From the NCBI GenBank assembly GCA_021613375.1, contig CM038720.1:6818962-6882961 (forward strand): a stretch of 64,000 nucleotides of DNA. Direction: 5' to 3'. The position numbers and the translations under genes were made by a program. The notes under the pieces are model-generated. The model did no database searches, was not told the DNA's origin, and saw only the letters and a program-made list of their open reading frames with translations. The stretch is from Megaleporinus macrocephalus (Eukaryota; Chordata; Actinopteri; Characiformes; Anostomidae). Of this stretch, positions 1 through 14,700 are shown piece by piece (the stretch's first letter is position 1; each line of letters begins with the position of its first letter).

Positions 1-787
1 GCTGCATTTGGACTAAATTTGGGTGGACCAAACACAGCCCATATATCAACCTCTATTTTTAGCCTAAATAACAGCCATGAGGGGCCAACCAGATTTAGCC
101 CAAAGAACGATGTCCATACAGTGTTTAGGGGGCAGACACCAAACACTTATGGTCAGCTATTTAGTTTAAATAGAAACTCTGTTTATTTAGATTTTAGAGT
201 GTTAAGGTTTAATGTTGTGTTGAGTGTTTCTTAATTTAGGCAAATCACAGGCGGCCTCCGCTGCGGCTCCCCTGACAGTGTCATCAGTTTCCTGGAGTCG
301 AGTGGGATTTTAACCTGCTTGTTTAGTAGCAACCCCAGTCATTAACGCTAGGCTGTTAGCACTGTAGGGAGTATCACCTGCGGTCTCACTGGACTACAAC
401 AGCTTAACAACAGCTTCCTCTAACCAAACGTATCAGCCTCTGAAACAATGTCACAGACTGTACCTTCAAATAGGACATCTTTCAGCCACTTTACTAATTC
501 TATAATTTAATGTTTTATAGAGCCTAAACTACTATATACTGAATTCATGGTAGTTTCATTGAGAGAAACATTCCAGCCTAAAACTAGCAGTCAATGTGTT
601 ATTTTATATTATTATTATGTATTGCATATGAAATTGGGACAGAATCTTTTTATGGATTTGACTTCCAACAGCTTTCTTTCACTACAGTACCCAGCATGCA
701 TTACACAGTTATGTCATACAGATATTAGGAATTTATGGAAGTCTAGAGAGGCCATGAGGTAATTAAATCAGGGCTGGAATTTGTTGA
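1..787. other. No gene seen
   Basis: AT-rich sequence with scattered stops in all frames. The short open frames at 19-234 and 547-762 have no recognisable protein similarity and no splice context. No upstream glb1l2 exon was found here. Confidence 0.6.
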
Positions 788-1140
788 CAAAGGTGTCAAA
801 AGTATTCACATTCATTACTCAGGTAGAAGTATAGATACTAAGGTTTAAAAATACTTCTGTAGAAGTTGAAGTATCAACTGAAGATTTTTACTCCAGTACA
901 AATGTAAAAGTACTGCTTTCAAAACTACTTAAAGTATAAAAGTAAAAGTAATGTAAGGAAAAAATGTCATTAAGGACAAAAGCTTAGGCCGCACCACAGG
1001 GGTCTATAGTGCACTAGCCCACCTCACCAAAAACCCCATTCTTCTAAAAGCCATATTGACTATAATGTTATATTAAAATGTTAATGTTGATAAATTTGAA
1101 AACAAACGAAATGAAATAGGAGTAACGAGGCTATGTTTAC
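788..1140. mobile_element. Fish hAT-type MITE fragment
   Basis: Starting at AAAGGTGTCAAAAGTATTCA, the sequence is rich in AAGTA/GTACT steps (AAAAGTAAAAGTAATGTAAG). This is typical of a widespread non-autonomous element in teleosts. It passes directly into the 36-bp array that follows. The right end is not resolved. Confidence 0.5.
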
Positions 1141-1862
1141 AATGTAAGGAGTAGAAAGTACAGATGATGGAGTGTAAATGTAAGGAGTATAAAGTACTGA
1201 TAATGGAGTGTAAATGTAAGGAGTAGAAAGTACAGATAATGGAGTGTAAATGTAAGGAGTATAAAGTACTGATAATGGAGTGTAAATGTAAGGAGTAGAA
1301 AGTACAGATAATGGAGTGTAAATGTAAGGAGTAGAAAGTACTGATAATGGAGTGTAAATGTAAGGAGTAGAAAGTACAGATAATGGAGTGTAAATGTAAG
1401 GAGTAGAAAGTACTGATAATGGAGTGTAAATGTAAGGAGTAGAAAGTACTGATAATGGAGTGTAAATGTAAGGAGTAGAAAGTACAGATAATGGAGTGTA
1501 AATGTAAGGAGCAGAAAGTACTGATAATGGAGTGTAAATGTAAGGAGTAGAAAGTACAGATAATGGAGTGTAAATGTAAGTAGTAGAAAGTACAGATAAT
1601 GGAGTGTAAATGTAAGGAGTAGAAAGTACTGATAATGAAGTGTCAATGTAAGGAGTAGAAAGTACTGATAATGGAGTGTAAATGTAAGGAGTAGAAAGTA
1701 CAGATAATGGAGTGTAAATGTAAGGAGTAGAAAGTACTGATAATGGAGTGTAAATGTAAGGAGTAGAAAGTACTGATAATGGAGTGTAAATGTAAGGAGT
1801 AGAAAGTACAGATAATGGAGTGTAAATGTAAGGAGTAGAAAGTACAGATAATGGAGTGTAAG
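1141..1862. repeat. 36-bp minisatellite, about 20 copies
   Basis: The unit contains GTAAGGAGTAGAAAGTACWG followed by ATAATGGAGTGTAAAT. The main variation is CAG/CTG after GTA. Because 36 is a multiple of three, the minus strand keeps a 257-codon open frame with a 12-residue period (FTLHYQYFLLLT). This frame is an artefact. Confidence 0.95.
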
Positions 1863-2624
1863 AGTGTCAGGCAGCCGAGAATCTCCCAACAACAAAATGA
1901 GTCTCGTCACTCATTTAAACAAGTGCATCTTTTATTTCAGTGACGTACAGTGGGCGGAGCCTCTCTCTCTGTTCACAACCAATCAGCTATAGAAACCACC
2001 TGCCATCATCCAATCAGCAATCTTGTCACAATCTTGTTGTTTTGTCAAGGTCACTTACTTTTCTCATGATCTCAAGATAACAAACATTGTTTTCTTGCTA
2101 TCACAGCAGCAATCACCAGCTAAGTTGTGATCTTAGAAAGAAGACTTTGACTACCTTGAGATTATAAGCAGTTAATTTGTTGAGCCCTGCTCTGATTGGC
2201 TGGTTTACAGTGAAATGAACCTTGACAACAACATGAGGTAGATGAAAGTTGTTATCTAGAGGCTCTAAAGGTGGAGCTGCTCGTCTCCTCTTACCTTTGT
2301 CTTGTGAGAAGTTTTGATGTAGAACTGTGTGCAGACTCTAATGTAAAGTTGTTTGGGGTCCTGTTATAGAGCTGAAGTTCCTGTTCGCCAGTTTCTTGAT
2401 CGAATTTTCCGTTCCACCTTAAATGGGGCTCCAGTTACAGTCTGTCACCTGTACAAGCTGCAGTGTTTAAGGTGGAACATTAGATGAAGAATGTGGAGAA
2501 TAGGAACTTCAGGCTGGTTTAAAGATGAACATGTAGCTCTGACAGTTGGGTTGTTTGTTGGGAAGGAATGAGAAGTGCTGACAATCCCTTCACAGCCTGG
2601 AACGCTGGATTTCTCCACATAGTC
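1863..2624. other. Non-coding, with two repeat-family fragments
   Basis: 1868-2035 resembles 6490-6570 (CTCCCAACAACWAARTGAGT; CCAATCAGCTAT; CATCATCCARTCAGCAATCT), so it is a dispersed repeat. 2397-2480 holds inverted GTTCCACCTTAAA and TTTAAGGTGGAAC, a small foldback related to the hairpin at 58632-58730. No exon was seen. Confidence 0.5.
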
Positions 2625-3762
2625 AAATGTTCTGGTTGCTGGTTGGTGTTGTGGTTGTGTGTAAATGTTCTGGTTGCTGGTTGGTGTTGTGGTTGTGTGT
2701 AAATGTTCTGGTTGCTGGTTGGTGTTGTGGTTGTGTGTAAATGTTCTGGTTGCTGGTTGGTGTTGTGGTTGTGTGTAAATGTTCTGGTTGCTGGTTGTTG
2801 TTGTGGTTGTGTGTAAATGTTCTGGTTGCTGGTTGTTGTTGTGGTTGTGTGTAAATGTTCTGGTTGCTGGTTGTTGTTGTGGTTGTGTGTAAATGTTCTT
2901 GTTGCTGGTTGGTGTTGTTGTTGTGTGTAAATGTTCTGGTTGCTGGTTGGTGTTGTTGTGGTTGTGTGTAAATGTTCTGGTTGCTGGTTGTTGTGGTTGT
3001 GTGTAAATGTTCTGGTTGCTGGTTGGTGTGGTGGTTGTGTGTAAATGTTCTGGTTGCTGGTTGGTGTTGTGGTTGTGTGTAAATGTTCTGGTTGCTGGTT
3101 GGTGTTGTGGTTGTGTGTAAATGTTCTGGTTGCTGGTTGGTGTTGTGGTTGTGTGTAAATGTTCTGGTTGCTGGTTGGTGTTGTGGTTGTGTGTAAATGT
3201 TCTGGTTGCTGGTTGGTGTTGTGGTTGTGTGTAAATGTTCTGGTTGCTGGTTGGTGTTGTGGTTGTGTGTAAATGTTCTGGTTGCTGGTTGGTGTTGTGG
3301 TTGTGTAAATGTTCTGGTTGCTGGTTGGTGTTGTGGTTGTGTGTAAATGTTCTGGTTGCTGGTTGTTGTTATGGTTGTGTGTAAATGTTCTGGTTGCTGG
3401 TTGTTGTTGTGGTTGTGTGTAAATGTTCTTGTTGCTGGTTGGTGTTGTGGTTGTGTGTAAATGTTCTGGTTGGTGTTGTGGTTGTGTGTAAATGTTCTGG
3501 TTGCTGGTTGGTGTTGTGGTTGTGTGTAAATGTTCTGGTTACTGGTTGGTGTTGTGGTTGTGTGTAAATGTTCTGGTTGCTGGTTGTTGTTGTGGTTGTG
3601 TGTAAATGTTCTGGTTGCTGGTTGGTGTTGTGGTTGTGTGTAAATGTTCTGGTTGCTGGTTGGTGTTGTGGTTGTGTGTAAATGTTCTAGTTGCTGGTTG
3701 GTGTTGTGGTTGTGTGTAAATGTTCTGGTTGCTGGTTGGTGTTGTGGTTGTGTGTAAATGTT
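2625..3762. repeat. 38-bp minisatellite, about 30 copies
   Basis: The unit contains TGTTCTGGTTGCTGGTTGGT followed by GTTGTGGTTGTGTGTAAA. Some copies are shortened or carry TTGTTGTTG. It is G/T-rich on the plus strand with almost no C (strand asymmetry). Confidence 0.95.
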
Positions 3763-3849
3763 GGGGGTGTAAATATTAATGAGTCTGTTACGTAACAGTT
3801 TAGGATTTTGAGCTTGGCCTGTTTTATCCTCCCTCTTCTGTAAAAGCAG

Positions 3850-4503
<654 letters not shown>

Positions 4504-5704
4504 AAAAGCAGGATTTGTGTTTGAAGAACAGAGTTTGAGGTTCACGGTATGTACAGCTCTGTGTACTGAGCTCTCAGTATTATTACTCATCCCACAGTTT
4601 TTGAGATATCAACTCCGTTCCAACTTCAGATGGTCTGGTCTGAATGTGTGATTTGGACTTTGGACTATACAGTTTTTTGATCCGATGCACAGATTCCAGA
4701 AAACAGCAGAATTTTTCCTTAATTTTTTCCCATAGAGAATGAATAGGATAGAAAAGTGAACGCCAATCTACTGAACTTCTGCTCGACCCACAGACACCGT
4801 TTTACATACACTGACTCAGGGCAGACCCCTGACCACGACTGTAGTGTTGGTTCGACCCACACTTGTCTGTTATTTGTTATTTTCCATCCCTCTTTTTCCC
4901 CATTAAGTCCTATTCATTTTTCAGTCACACCCAAACCTCATGGTTTCACTTAACCTGCAGCCTCCAAACTGCCTGTACTCTTTTAAGGCAGATCCCAAAA
5001 CACTAATCCATAAACATGCTGACCTGCACACCTCTATTTGTCGTTTATTCATCTCCAGTTCCTCCTATAGGGTCCCATTCATTTTTAGCCAAACCCACAC
5101 ATTACGGTTTTGTTCAACCTACAGCCTCCAAACTGCCTGTACTCACTCAGAGCAGACCCCCAAACACACTGACCTGCACTCCTCTACTTGTTGTTGATTC
5201 ATCGTTCGTTCCTCGCGCTGCTTAAGCTGCGCCGTCCCTCCATTCCATGCACTTTTCTAGTTACACTATGTAACAATGTATATACAGTTTTACAGTCTAT
5301 GACACCCCACAGAGTCAAGATCTCAAGATAACAGTCCAGAAAATTACAACTACCTCATCGCCTCTTCCTGGATGTTAGTATTAACCTTCCAACAGAGATA
5401 AAATAAAAACAGGTTTGAGATTCGGCTTCTTAGCAACAACGTTAGATATCAAACTTCCCTCTGCTACTAGAAAGTGCTGGTAGTTTTCCAAAAGCTCCTT
5501 CCACCTTCAAGGTACATCACCAGAAGGGGCTTTTCCAAGTCTGTAAACCAATAAATCTCGTTGTAGGTGCTGCTGTAGTAAGTCAGGATATTTACAACAG
5601 AATTAATGTTGGTTACGTTTTCCATTTTGGCCGGAGTATCACTCTAATTTTGGAATTTCATGGTTTTCAGCAAAGGTCTAACATCTCAAGCTTGATCCCC
5701 ACAG
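4504..5704. other. Non-coding; contains about three degenerate 164-bp tandem units (4770-5215)
   Basis: CAGCCTCCAAACTGCCTGTA occurs at 4958 and again at 5122, with similar flanks (GCAGACCCC; CTGACCTGCACWCCTCTA). An older third copy precedes them. The open frames at 4756-5225 are by-products of this repeat. Confidence 0.55.
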
Positions 5705-8700
5705 AATGTTTCTCCACCAGGCTGTGGATGTGGGTCTCTGGGTTATCCTCCGTCCTGGACCCTACATCGGCGAGGAGCTGGATCTCGGAGGCCTGCCTAG
5801 GTAAGTTTTCTGCTAAGCTAAACAGCCTTTACCTCAATGTAAATGCTAAAGCTGTAGTCAACAGATCTGCAGGAACCTTTAGCACTCAGCTCATTGTGTA
5901 ACAAACAGAAAATAGTGGCTCCTTAAATCCAGAAGTGAAACTTGAAAAGCAGGCTCACTGTTTAGGTCGCATCAGAGATATATATGCCTTTAGAGTCAGC
6001 ACTGAATTAGAGTCAGCAGTTTGGAGCTGTTAGCACAGAGATCGTTTGGTCTGTGTAACGAAGGGAAGTAGTATGTTAGGTAGGTGCTCTCTTGGAGAGG
6101 TGGACACTTGGTGGTTTGGGTACTCATCTACCAACCTAGAACAATCTACCATGTGCATATGCTCTCCCACGTTACTAATAGCTCCCCCGTATACAAGGCA
6201 CTGCACCAAGCCTCAAAGTGACCATTACATCTGACACCAGAACAAGACACTAAGGAGGTGAACATGCAGCAGGGCTGCCAACATTGAGGAACCTGTTGGA
6301 GGAAGATTTGGAGTTGAGCCAATTAAACTGTTATATTAGTTCTATCTACACGTTCAGGGTTCCATTATAAACTTCCCAGTCAGAGGTCAGAAATTGTCCC
6401 ATTGCAAGTATTTTTTAATATATGGTTAAGAACTAGCTGGCTTAACGTTCTTACTTACTCATTTGCAACTGTTGGGTTTCATGCAACCCCCATGAAACTC
6501 CCAACAACTAAGTGAGTCTCGACACCAATCAGCTATGCACACCAGCTACTATCATCCAGTCAGCAATCTGCGCACTCTATGTTCGGAGACCCGTATCCAG
6601 CTATGAGCTTAAAGGATTTAAAGAAGATAGAATTGTGGGAGTAAATACAAGTTGGGTGGAAGATCAGACTGAACTGCAGTGTGTTGATGCTCTGTGCTGC
6701 TTTTATTGGTATGAGCCTCTGGATAGGCCTTGTCTGATTTATGTTAGTTTGCGTTATGAACTATATAACACAAATAAGAAGTCTATAGTTTGTTGCAATG
6801 TTGGCCTTTACTGGGATAACAAAAGACTGCAACATGCAAATGAGCTATCTAACCAATCACAATGGGTGCTGTCCTGTTTTATTAATAAATTAGAAATCAA
6901 TAAATGTATTTATGTAATCCAATGAAAGTCAATGGGGAATTCTAATAAATATTTCAAATTTCTGCATAAATCATTACTATGATACAAACAAACTTCTGAA
7001 GGGTTTATTGCAGAGAAACTTACTGGTTCTGATGTCTTTACAGTGATAGTGATGGGAACCAGGAGTCTTTTGTAATCATGATGATGGTAAAATAGTCATA
7101 TTTTTCAAGGTTCTTTTGTCTCATGACTTTCTGTGACTGAACTTCTAGGGTCAGGGTCTAGTTTTAGCACCACCACTGTGCAAATTTCTGACTCTGTTTA
7201 CATCCCAACCATTTAATTAGGCAGGAATTCAGAAAAAAAACAACAGAATTTCCTCCAACGTCCTGCATAGACACCACCAGCCACTTCATTAGGCTCATCT
7301 GCTGCTGCACACTTTCTGTTGGTCATTGTCTAGTCCTTTGGCACTAGTCGCAAGACACTGTTGTGGACAGTTTTGGTTGATGGACAATTCTCTGTGCAGC
7401 TGTGACACTGAGGTAGCAGCAGCTGTGTCTGATCCACTTACACCAGCACAACACACACTAACACACCACCACCACATCAATGTCACTGCAGTGCTGAGAA
7501 TGACCCACCTCCCATATAATATCTGCTCTGTGGTGGTCCTGTGGGGGTCCTGATCATTAAAGAACAGAGTAATAAAGTATACAGATAATTAGATGAACTA
7601 CAGTCTGTAAGTGGAGCTCCTGTATGGTCAGTGGAGCTGATATAATGAGTGTAGATACAAGGAGGTGTACCTAATGAAGCGGCCGGTGGGTGTAGGGGCA
7701 TCACATTAGCAGGATACTCCTGAAACCAATATTTTGTGCCTACTGTTAGGGCTCGTTTTGGAGCAATACAAGTGTGACACTGTTTAGCATGAACATACAT
7801 TACTATAATAATGTGTATAATATTCTATTCTAGTTGGCTGTTAAGAGACAGAAGCATGAAGCTGAGGACCACCTACACAGGCTTCACCGAGGCCGTCAAT
7901 GTTTTTTTCGACAAGCTCATTCCAAAAGTGGTGCCTATGCAGGTAATGCATCAAGAACTGTACATGCTGTTTTATGTGTAAAATGTTTGCAATCTTACAG
8001 AGAATTATTATCTGGATTGTTCTCCAGTTTAAGAAGGGTGGGCCTGTCATAGCTGTGCAAGTGGAAAGTGAATATGGATCGTATGCGATGGACAGTGACT
8101 ATATCCCATTTCTTAAAGAGGTATGGAATCATCACAGAGATTCACATTTCACTTGTGTTAGTCAGACTGACTCATAGGCAGCAGAGTTTTCCCAGAAATC
8201 ATTGTGACCACATGTTATTTCAGACCTCATACACAGCTTAGTACAGACCCCCCCATGCAGGCCCCAACACAGACTTAATACATAGCCTAGCATAGACCCT
8301 CATACAAACCCCAGTACAGAACTGTTATACAGCTAGTAAAGACGCCCATACAGACCTGATACGCAGCCTAGCATAGACCCTCATACAGGCCCCAGTACAC
8401 ACCACTTAGGGGTCCCTATATAGACCTGATACACAGCTTAGTACAGACCCCAATTGGCCCCAGTACAGACCCAACACACAGCATAACCACTACACCACCA
8501 TACTAACCACTACACCACCATACTAACCACTACACCACCGTACTAACCACTACACCACCGTACTAAACACTACACCACCTTACTAACCACTACACCACAG
8601 TACTAACCACTACACCACCATACTAACCACTACACCACCGTACTAACCACTACACCACCATACTAACCACTACACCACCATACTAACCACTACACCACCG

Positions 8701-11700
8701 TACTAACCACTACACCACCATACTAACCACTACACCACCATACTAACCACTACACCACCGTACTAACCACTACACCACCATACTAACCACTACACCACCG
8801 TACTGACCACTACACCACCATACTAACCACTACACCACCATACTAACCACTACACCATCTTACTAACCACTACACCACCATACTAACCACTACACCACCG
8901 TACTAACCACTACACCACCGTACTAACCACTACACCACCATACTAACCACTACACCACCGTACTAACCACTACACCACCGTACTAACCACTACACCACCA
9001 TACTAACCACTACACCACTACACTAACCACTACACCACCGTACTAACACTACACCACCATACTGACCACTACACCACCATACTAACCACTACACCACCGC
9101 ACTAACCACTACACCACCATACTGACCACTACACCACCATACTGACCACTACACCACCGTACTGACCACTACACCACCGTACTAACCACTACACCACCGT
9201 ACTAACCACTACACCACCGTACTAACCACTACACCACCGTACTAACCACTACACCACCGTACTAACCACTACACCACCGTACTAACCACTACACCACCGT
9301 ACTGACCACTACACCACCGTACTAACCACTACACCACCGTACTAACCACTACACCACCGTTCTAACCATTACACCACCGTACTAACCACTACACCACCAT
9401 ACTAACCACTACACCACCGTACTAACCACTACACCACCATACTAACCACTACACCACCGTACTAACCACTACACCACCATACTAACCACTACACCACCGT
9501 ACTAACCACTACACCACTGTACTAACCACTACACCACCGTACTAACCACTACACCACCATACTAACCACTACACCACCGTACTAACCACTACACCACTGT
9601 ACTAACCACTACACCACCGTACTAACCACTACACCACCGTACTAACCACTACACCACCATACTAACCACTACACCACTGTACTAACCACTACACCACTGT
9701 ACTAACCACTACACCACCTTACTAACTACTACACCACCATACTAACCACTACACCACCATACTAACCACTACACCACCGTACTAACCACTACACCACTGT
9801 ACTAACCACTACACCACCATACTAACCACTACACCACCGTACTAACCACTACACCACCGTACTAACCACTACACCACCTTACTAACTACTACACCACCTG
9901 ACTAACTACTACACCACCATACTAACCACTACACCACCATACTAACCACTACACCACCATACTAACCACTACACCACCTTACTAACCACTACACCACCTT
10001 ACTAACTACTACACCACCATACTAACCACTACACCACCATACTAACCACTACACCACCATACTGACCACTACACCACCATACTAACCACTACACCACCAT
10101 ACTAACCACTACACCACCGTGCAATTATAGAACCGGCACCAGTCGTATTGTTGCCCATTACAGAGAGTCAGCAGACTGTGTGTCTGTAAAGGGAAGTGTA
10201 CACACACACTGTATTTGCCATTACTGCTTTTTCTCCCAGGCTCTTCAGTCCAGGGGCATCAGTGAGCTGCTTCTGACAGCAGATAGCCACGAGGGCCTGA
10301 AGAGCGGAGGAGAGAATGGAGGTAAAGATTGATTTAAAATAATCTGATGCTAATAAATTATTGGTGTTGTGGTTTGAGGCCAGGCTGATGCCGTGTGTCT
10401 GTGTTTCAGTCTTCAAAGCTCTAAATCTGCGGAAACTGAATTATGACGACATCAAGTATCTGGAGGCTGTGCAGGTAATGTCCGCATTTCTTCATCTCTT
10501 TATGTATATAGTGTTTTGTTTTCTATATTATAACATAATACTGTGTTTAACAGCCGAACAGTCCCATAGTGGTTATGGAATACTGGACCGGGTGGTTCGA
10601 TGGCTGGGGCGACCTCCATCACAGCTTCCCAGCTGAGGGTGAGATTCCAAATGTTCCCCTGTCTGTCTGTTGTTGATACTCAGTACCATGTTGAAAATTC
10701 TTACTAGAACCATTAGGACTATTGGGTATTGGTATGGGTATTGGTTTAATAGATACCATTAGAGACCACTAGTTTCCTGTAGGACACTTTTGGATCCCAT
10801 TAGGAAATCATCTGGAAGCAAAAGCATGACGTATGATCAAGGGTGTTATCATAGGTGCTTATTGAGCAGAAGGCAGGAAACACCCTGGACGGGTCATCAG
10901 TCCACATATACTTACACCTGGGGGCAGTTTACTATCTCCAGCTCTCCTGACTGCATTTCTTTGGGCTGTGAAAGCCATACGGTCAGGGGGAGAACATGCA
11001 AACTCCCAAAGAAGAAGAGCCCGGTCACTTAGGGAATCGAACCCACTGTGAAAATACAGGGGTTGGACAATGAAACTGAAACATCTGTCATTGTAGTGTG
11101 GGAGGTTTCATGGCTAAATTGGACCAGTCTGGTGGCCAATCTTCATTAACTGCACCAGTAAGATCAGAGTGTGAAGTTCAGATAGCAGGTAAGAGACAGT
11201 TTAGATCAAAATATTACAATAACACAACATTATGGGACAAAAGAGTTCAAAAGAGGACAAACTGTTGGTGCACGTCTTGCTGGCGCATCTGTGACCAAGA
11301 CAGCAAGTCTTTGTGATGTATGAAGAGCCACGGTATCCAGGGTAACGTCAGCAGACCACCAAGAAGGACCAACTACATCCAACAGGGTTAACTGTGGACG
11401 CAGGAGGAAGCTGTCTGAAAGGGATGTTGGGTTCTAACCCCGATTGTATCCAAAAAACAGAAAACCACGGCTGAACAAATCACGGCAGAATTAAATGTGC
11501 TCCTCAGCTTCTCCTGTTTCACCAGAACTGTCCGTCAGGAGCTCCACAGGGTCCATATACACAGCCGGGCTGCTATAGCCACACCTTTGGTCACTCGTGC
11601 CAATGCCAAACGTCGGTTTCAATGGTGCAAGGAGTTCAAATCTTGGGCTGTGGACAACGTGAACCATGTATTGTTCTCTGATGATCCACCTTCACTGTTT

Positions 11701-14700
11701 TCCCCACATCCGGGAGAGTTACAGTGTGGAGAAACCCCAAAGAAGCAGACCACCCAGACTGTTGCATGCCCAGAGTGAAGCATGGGGGTGGATCAGTGAT
11801 GGTTTGGCCCAATACTTGTGCTAGATGGGCGTCACGGCCAAGGACTACTGAACCATTCTGGAGGACCATGTGCATCTAATGGTTCAAACATTGTATCCTG
11901 AAGGCAGTGCCGTGTATCAGGATGACAATGCACCAATACACACAGCAAGACTGGAGAAAGATTGGTTTGATGAACATGAAAGTGAAGTTGAACATCTCCC
12001 ATGACCTGCACAGTCATCAGATCTAAATATTATTGAGCCACTTTGGGGTGTTTTAGAGGAGCGAGTCAGGAAACGTTTTCCTCCACCAGCATCACGTAGT
12101 GACCTGAACACTGTCCTGCAAGAAGAATGACTTAAAATGGTCTAAAACCAGGTGTTTCAGTTTCATTGTCCAACCCTGTATGTTCATTGTACTTATATAG
12201 CATTGACGTTTGCTATCCTCACTATGTTTCCTGCTGTGAAGCAACATCTCATTAAGTTTCTTGACTCTCCTCTTCACTGGCAGACATGGTTGCGGTGGTG
12301 AGAGAGGTTCTGAGACGTGGAATGTCCATCAACCTGTACATGTTCCACGGGGGGACCAACTTCGGCTTCATTAATGGGGCTTTGGCAAGCCCCTCCTACA
12401 AGGCCCTGGTCACCAGTTATGGTTGGCATCGTTCTTGATTAACTTTGGTTTGCATAGAGATTAAGAGTAAACAGAGTACATGAGGTTGATCTGTCGGTAT
12501 GAACTGTAGGATTTCTGTGATTGAACTACTTAAAATAACCACAAGAGGGCAGCATTATACCATTTTAGATTTAGTGCCCAGTCTTTTCATTATCATTGAT
12601 TGATTCCTTTCCTCAGATTACGATGCTCCTTTGTCCGAGGCTGGGGATTATACACCAAAGTACCATCTGCTGAGAGATCTCTTCAGCCGATACAACAGTG
12701 AGTGATGAGCTGCTCTTCTCATGTTATACTCATATATACACCCACATCAAAACCACCTCCTTATATCTACACACACTGTTCACTGTATCAGCTCATACAG
12801 GAGCTCCACTTTCAGACTGTAGTTCATCTGATTCTCTGTATACTTTATTACTCTGTTCTTTAATGATCAGGACCCCCACAGGACCACCACAGAGCAGATA
12901 CTATTAGGGAGGTGGGTCATTCTCAGCACTGCAGTCACACCTACATGGTGGTGGTGTGTTAGTTAGTGTGTGTTGTGCTGGTGTTTAAACACCTCAGTGT
13001 CACTGCTGGACTGAGAATCGTCCACCAACCAAAACTATCCAGACAGCAGTGTCCTGTGGGCGACGTCCTGTGTCCACTGATGAAGAACTAGAGGAACACA
13101 AACTGTGCAGCAGCAGATGAGCTACTGTCTCTGACCTTACATCTACAAGGTGGACCAGCAAGTAGTAGGAGTGTCTAATAGAGTGGACAGTGAGTGGACA
13201 CAGTGTTTAAACACTCCAGCAGTAGCACTGTTGTGTCTGATCCACTCGCACCACCACCACTTCAGTGTCACTGCAGTGGTGAAAATGATCCGCCTACCTA
13301 ATAGTGTCTACTGTGTGGTGGTCCTGTGGGGGTCCTGATCATTAAAGAACAGAGTAATAAAGTATACAGAGAATCAGATGAACTACAGTCTGTAAGTGGA
13401 GCTCCTATATGGTCAGTGGAGCTATATATAAGCAGCAGTGTATAATTTTTTTTTTAATGCTGAATTTGTTGATTAAATTAAATTAAATTAAATTAAATTA
13501 AATTAAATTAAATTAAATTAAATTAAATTAAATTAAATTAAATTAAATTAGCCGTTTTTTGCATATTTTAGTGTACAATTAGTGCATAAACTTTTGTACA
13601 TCCATGTTTTATTCTATATCTATTTATTTATTAAGTTTAATTCAGCAAATAAACAGTAACTGTGCAGTAGACTTTGCAGAAGGTGACCGGGGGTGCCCAA
13701 ACCTTTGCATGCGACTGTGTTTCGGACTGATGTAGATTGTATTGAATGTAGATGAGCAGCTTCCAGATATGCTGGCTTTGCGGCGGAAGGAAAGCTATGA
13801 GGCAGCGATCATGTACCAGCACCTCTTCTTATGGGACGCCCTGGCGTTCGCCAAGGAGGTGAGATCTTTTTATACACAACTTATTTGAAAAGCAAAAAAA
13901 AAAACCATCAGATATCATCCAGTCTAGTCCAGAAGCCAGTTGGCAGCAAAATAAACTCCATTTATTTCTTTGTGTCTATCAAATCCTTCAGCCATTCAAA
14001 TCCCGAACCCCCATCAACATGGAAAACCTTCCTGTAAACAACAAGAATGGACAATCGTACGGCTACACTCTCTACGAGACAACCATCACCGCCGGAGGCT
14101 TCTTAAAATCGGGAAACAACATTCGAGACAGGGCTCTGGTGAGTGGAGTATTTAACTACCCAATACTGGTGTAGTGGTTAGTATAGTGGTGTAGTGGTTA
14201 GTATGGTGGTGTAGTGGTTAGTATGGTGGTGTAGTGGTTAGTAAGGTGGTGTATTGGTTAGTATAGTGGTGTAGAGGTTAGTATAGTGGTGTAGTGGTTA
14301 GTACGGTGGTGTAGTGGTTAGTATGGTGGTGTAGTGGTTAGTACGGTGGTGTAGTGGTTAGTATAGTGGTGTAGTGGTTAGTATGGTGGTGTAGTGGTTA
14401 GTATGGTGGTGTAGTGGTTAGTATGGTGGTGTAGTGGTTAGTACGGTGGTGTAGTGGTTAGTAAGGTGGTGTAGTGGTTAGTATGGTGGTGTAGTGGTTA
14501 GTACGGTGGTGTAGTGGTTAGTACGGTGGTGTAGTGGTTAGTAAGGTGGTGTAGTGGTCAGTATGGTGGTGTAGTGGTTAGTACGGTGGTGTAGTGGTTA
14601 GTACGGTGGTGTAGTGGTTAGTACGGTGGTGTAGTGGTCAGTACGGTGGTGTAATGGTTAGTACGGTGGTGTAGTGGTTAGTACGGTGGTGTAGTGGTCA

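Noticed and set aside
1137..1910. 257-codon minus-strand open frame of FTLHYQYFLLLT repeats
   Set aside because: It is a 36-bp minisatellite whose length is a multiple of three; there is no unique sequence, signal or homology.
5650..5901. 83-codon plus-strand frame overlapping the first visible glb1l2 exon
   Set aside because: It is in the wrong frame; the GH35 peptide is read in another frame with proper AG/GT borders.
6512..6925. 137-codon plus-strand frame as a small gene
   Set aside because: It starts inside a dispersed repeat shared with 1868-2035, has no recognised similarity, and lies in a glb1l2 intron.
8482..10120. Regular 20-bp units considered as a CRISPR-like array
   Set aside because: No unique spacers lie between units; the copies are contiguous, eukaryotic and intronic.
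11497..11778. 93-codon frame as a host gene
   Set aside because: It is part of the decayed Tc1 transposase between the inverted repeats at 11055 and 12180.
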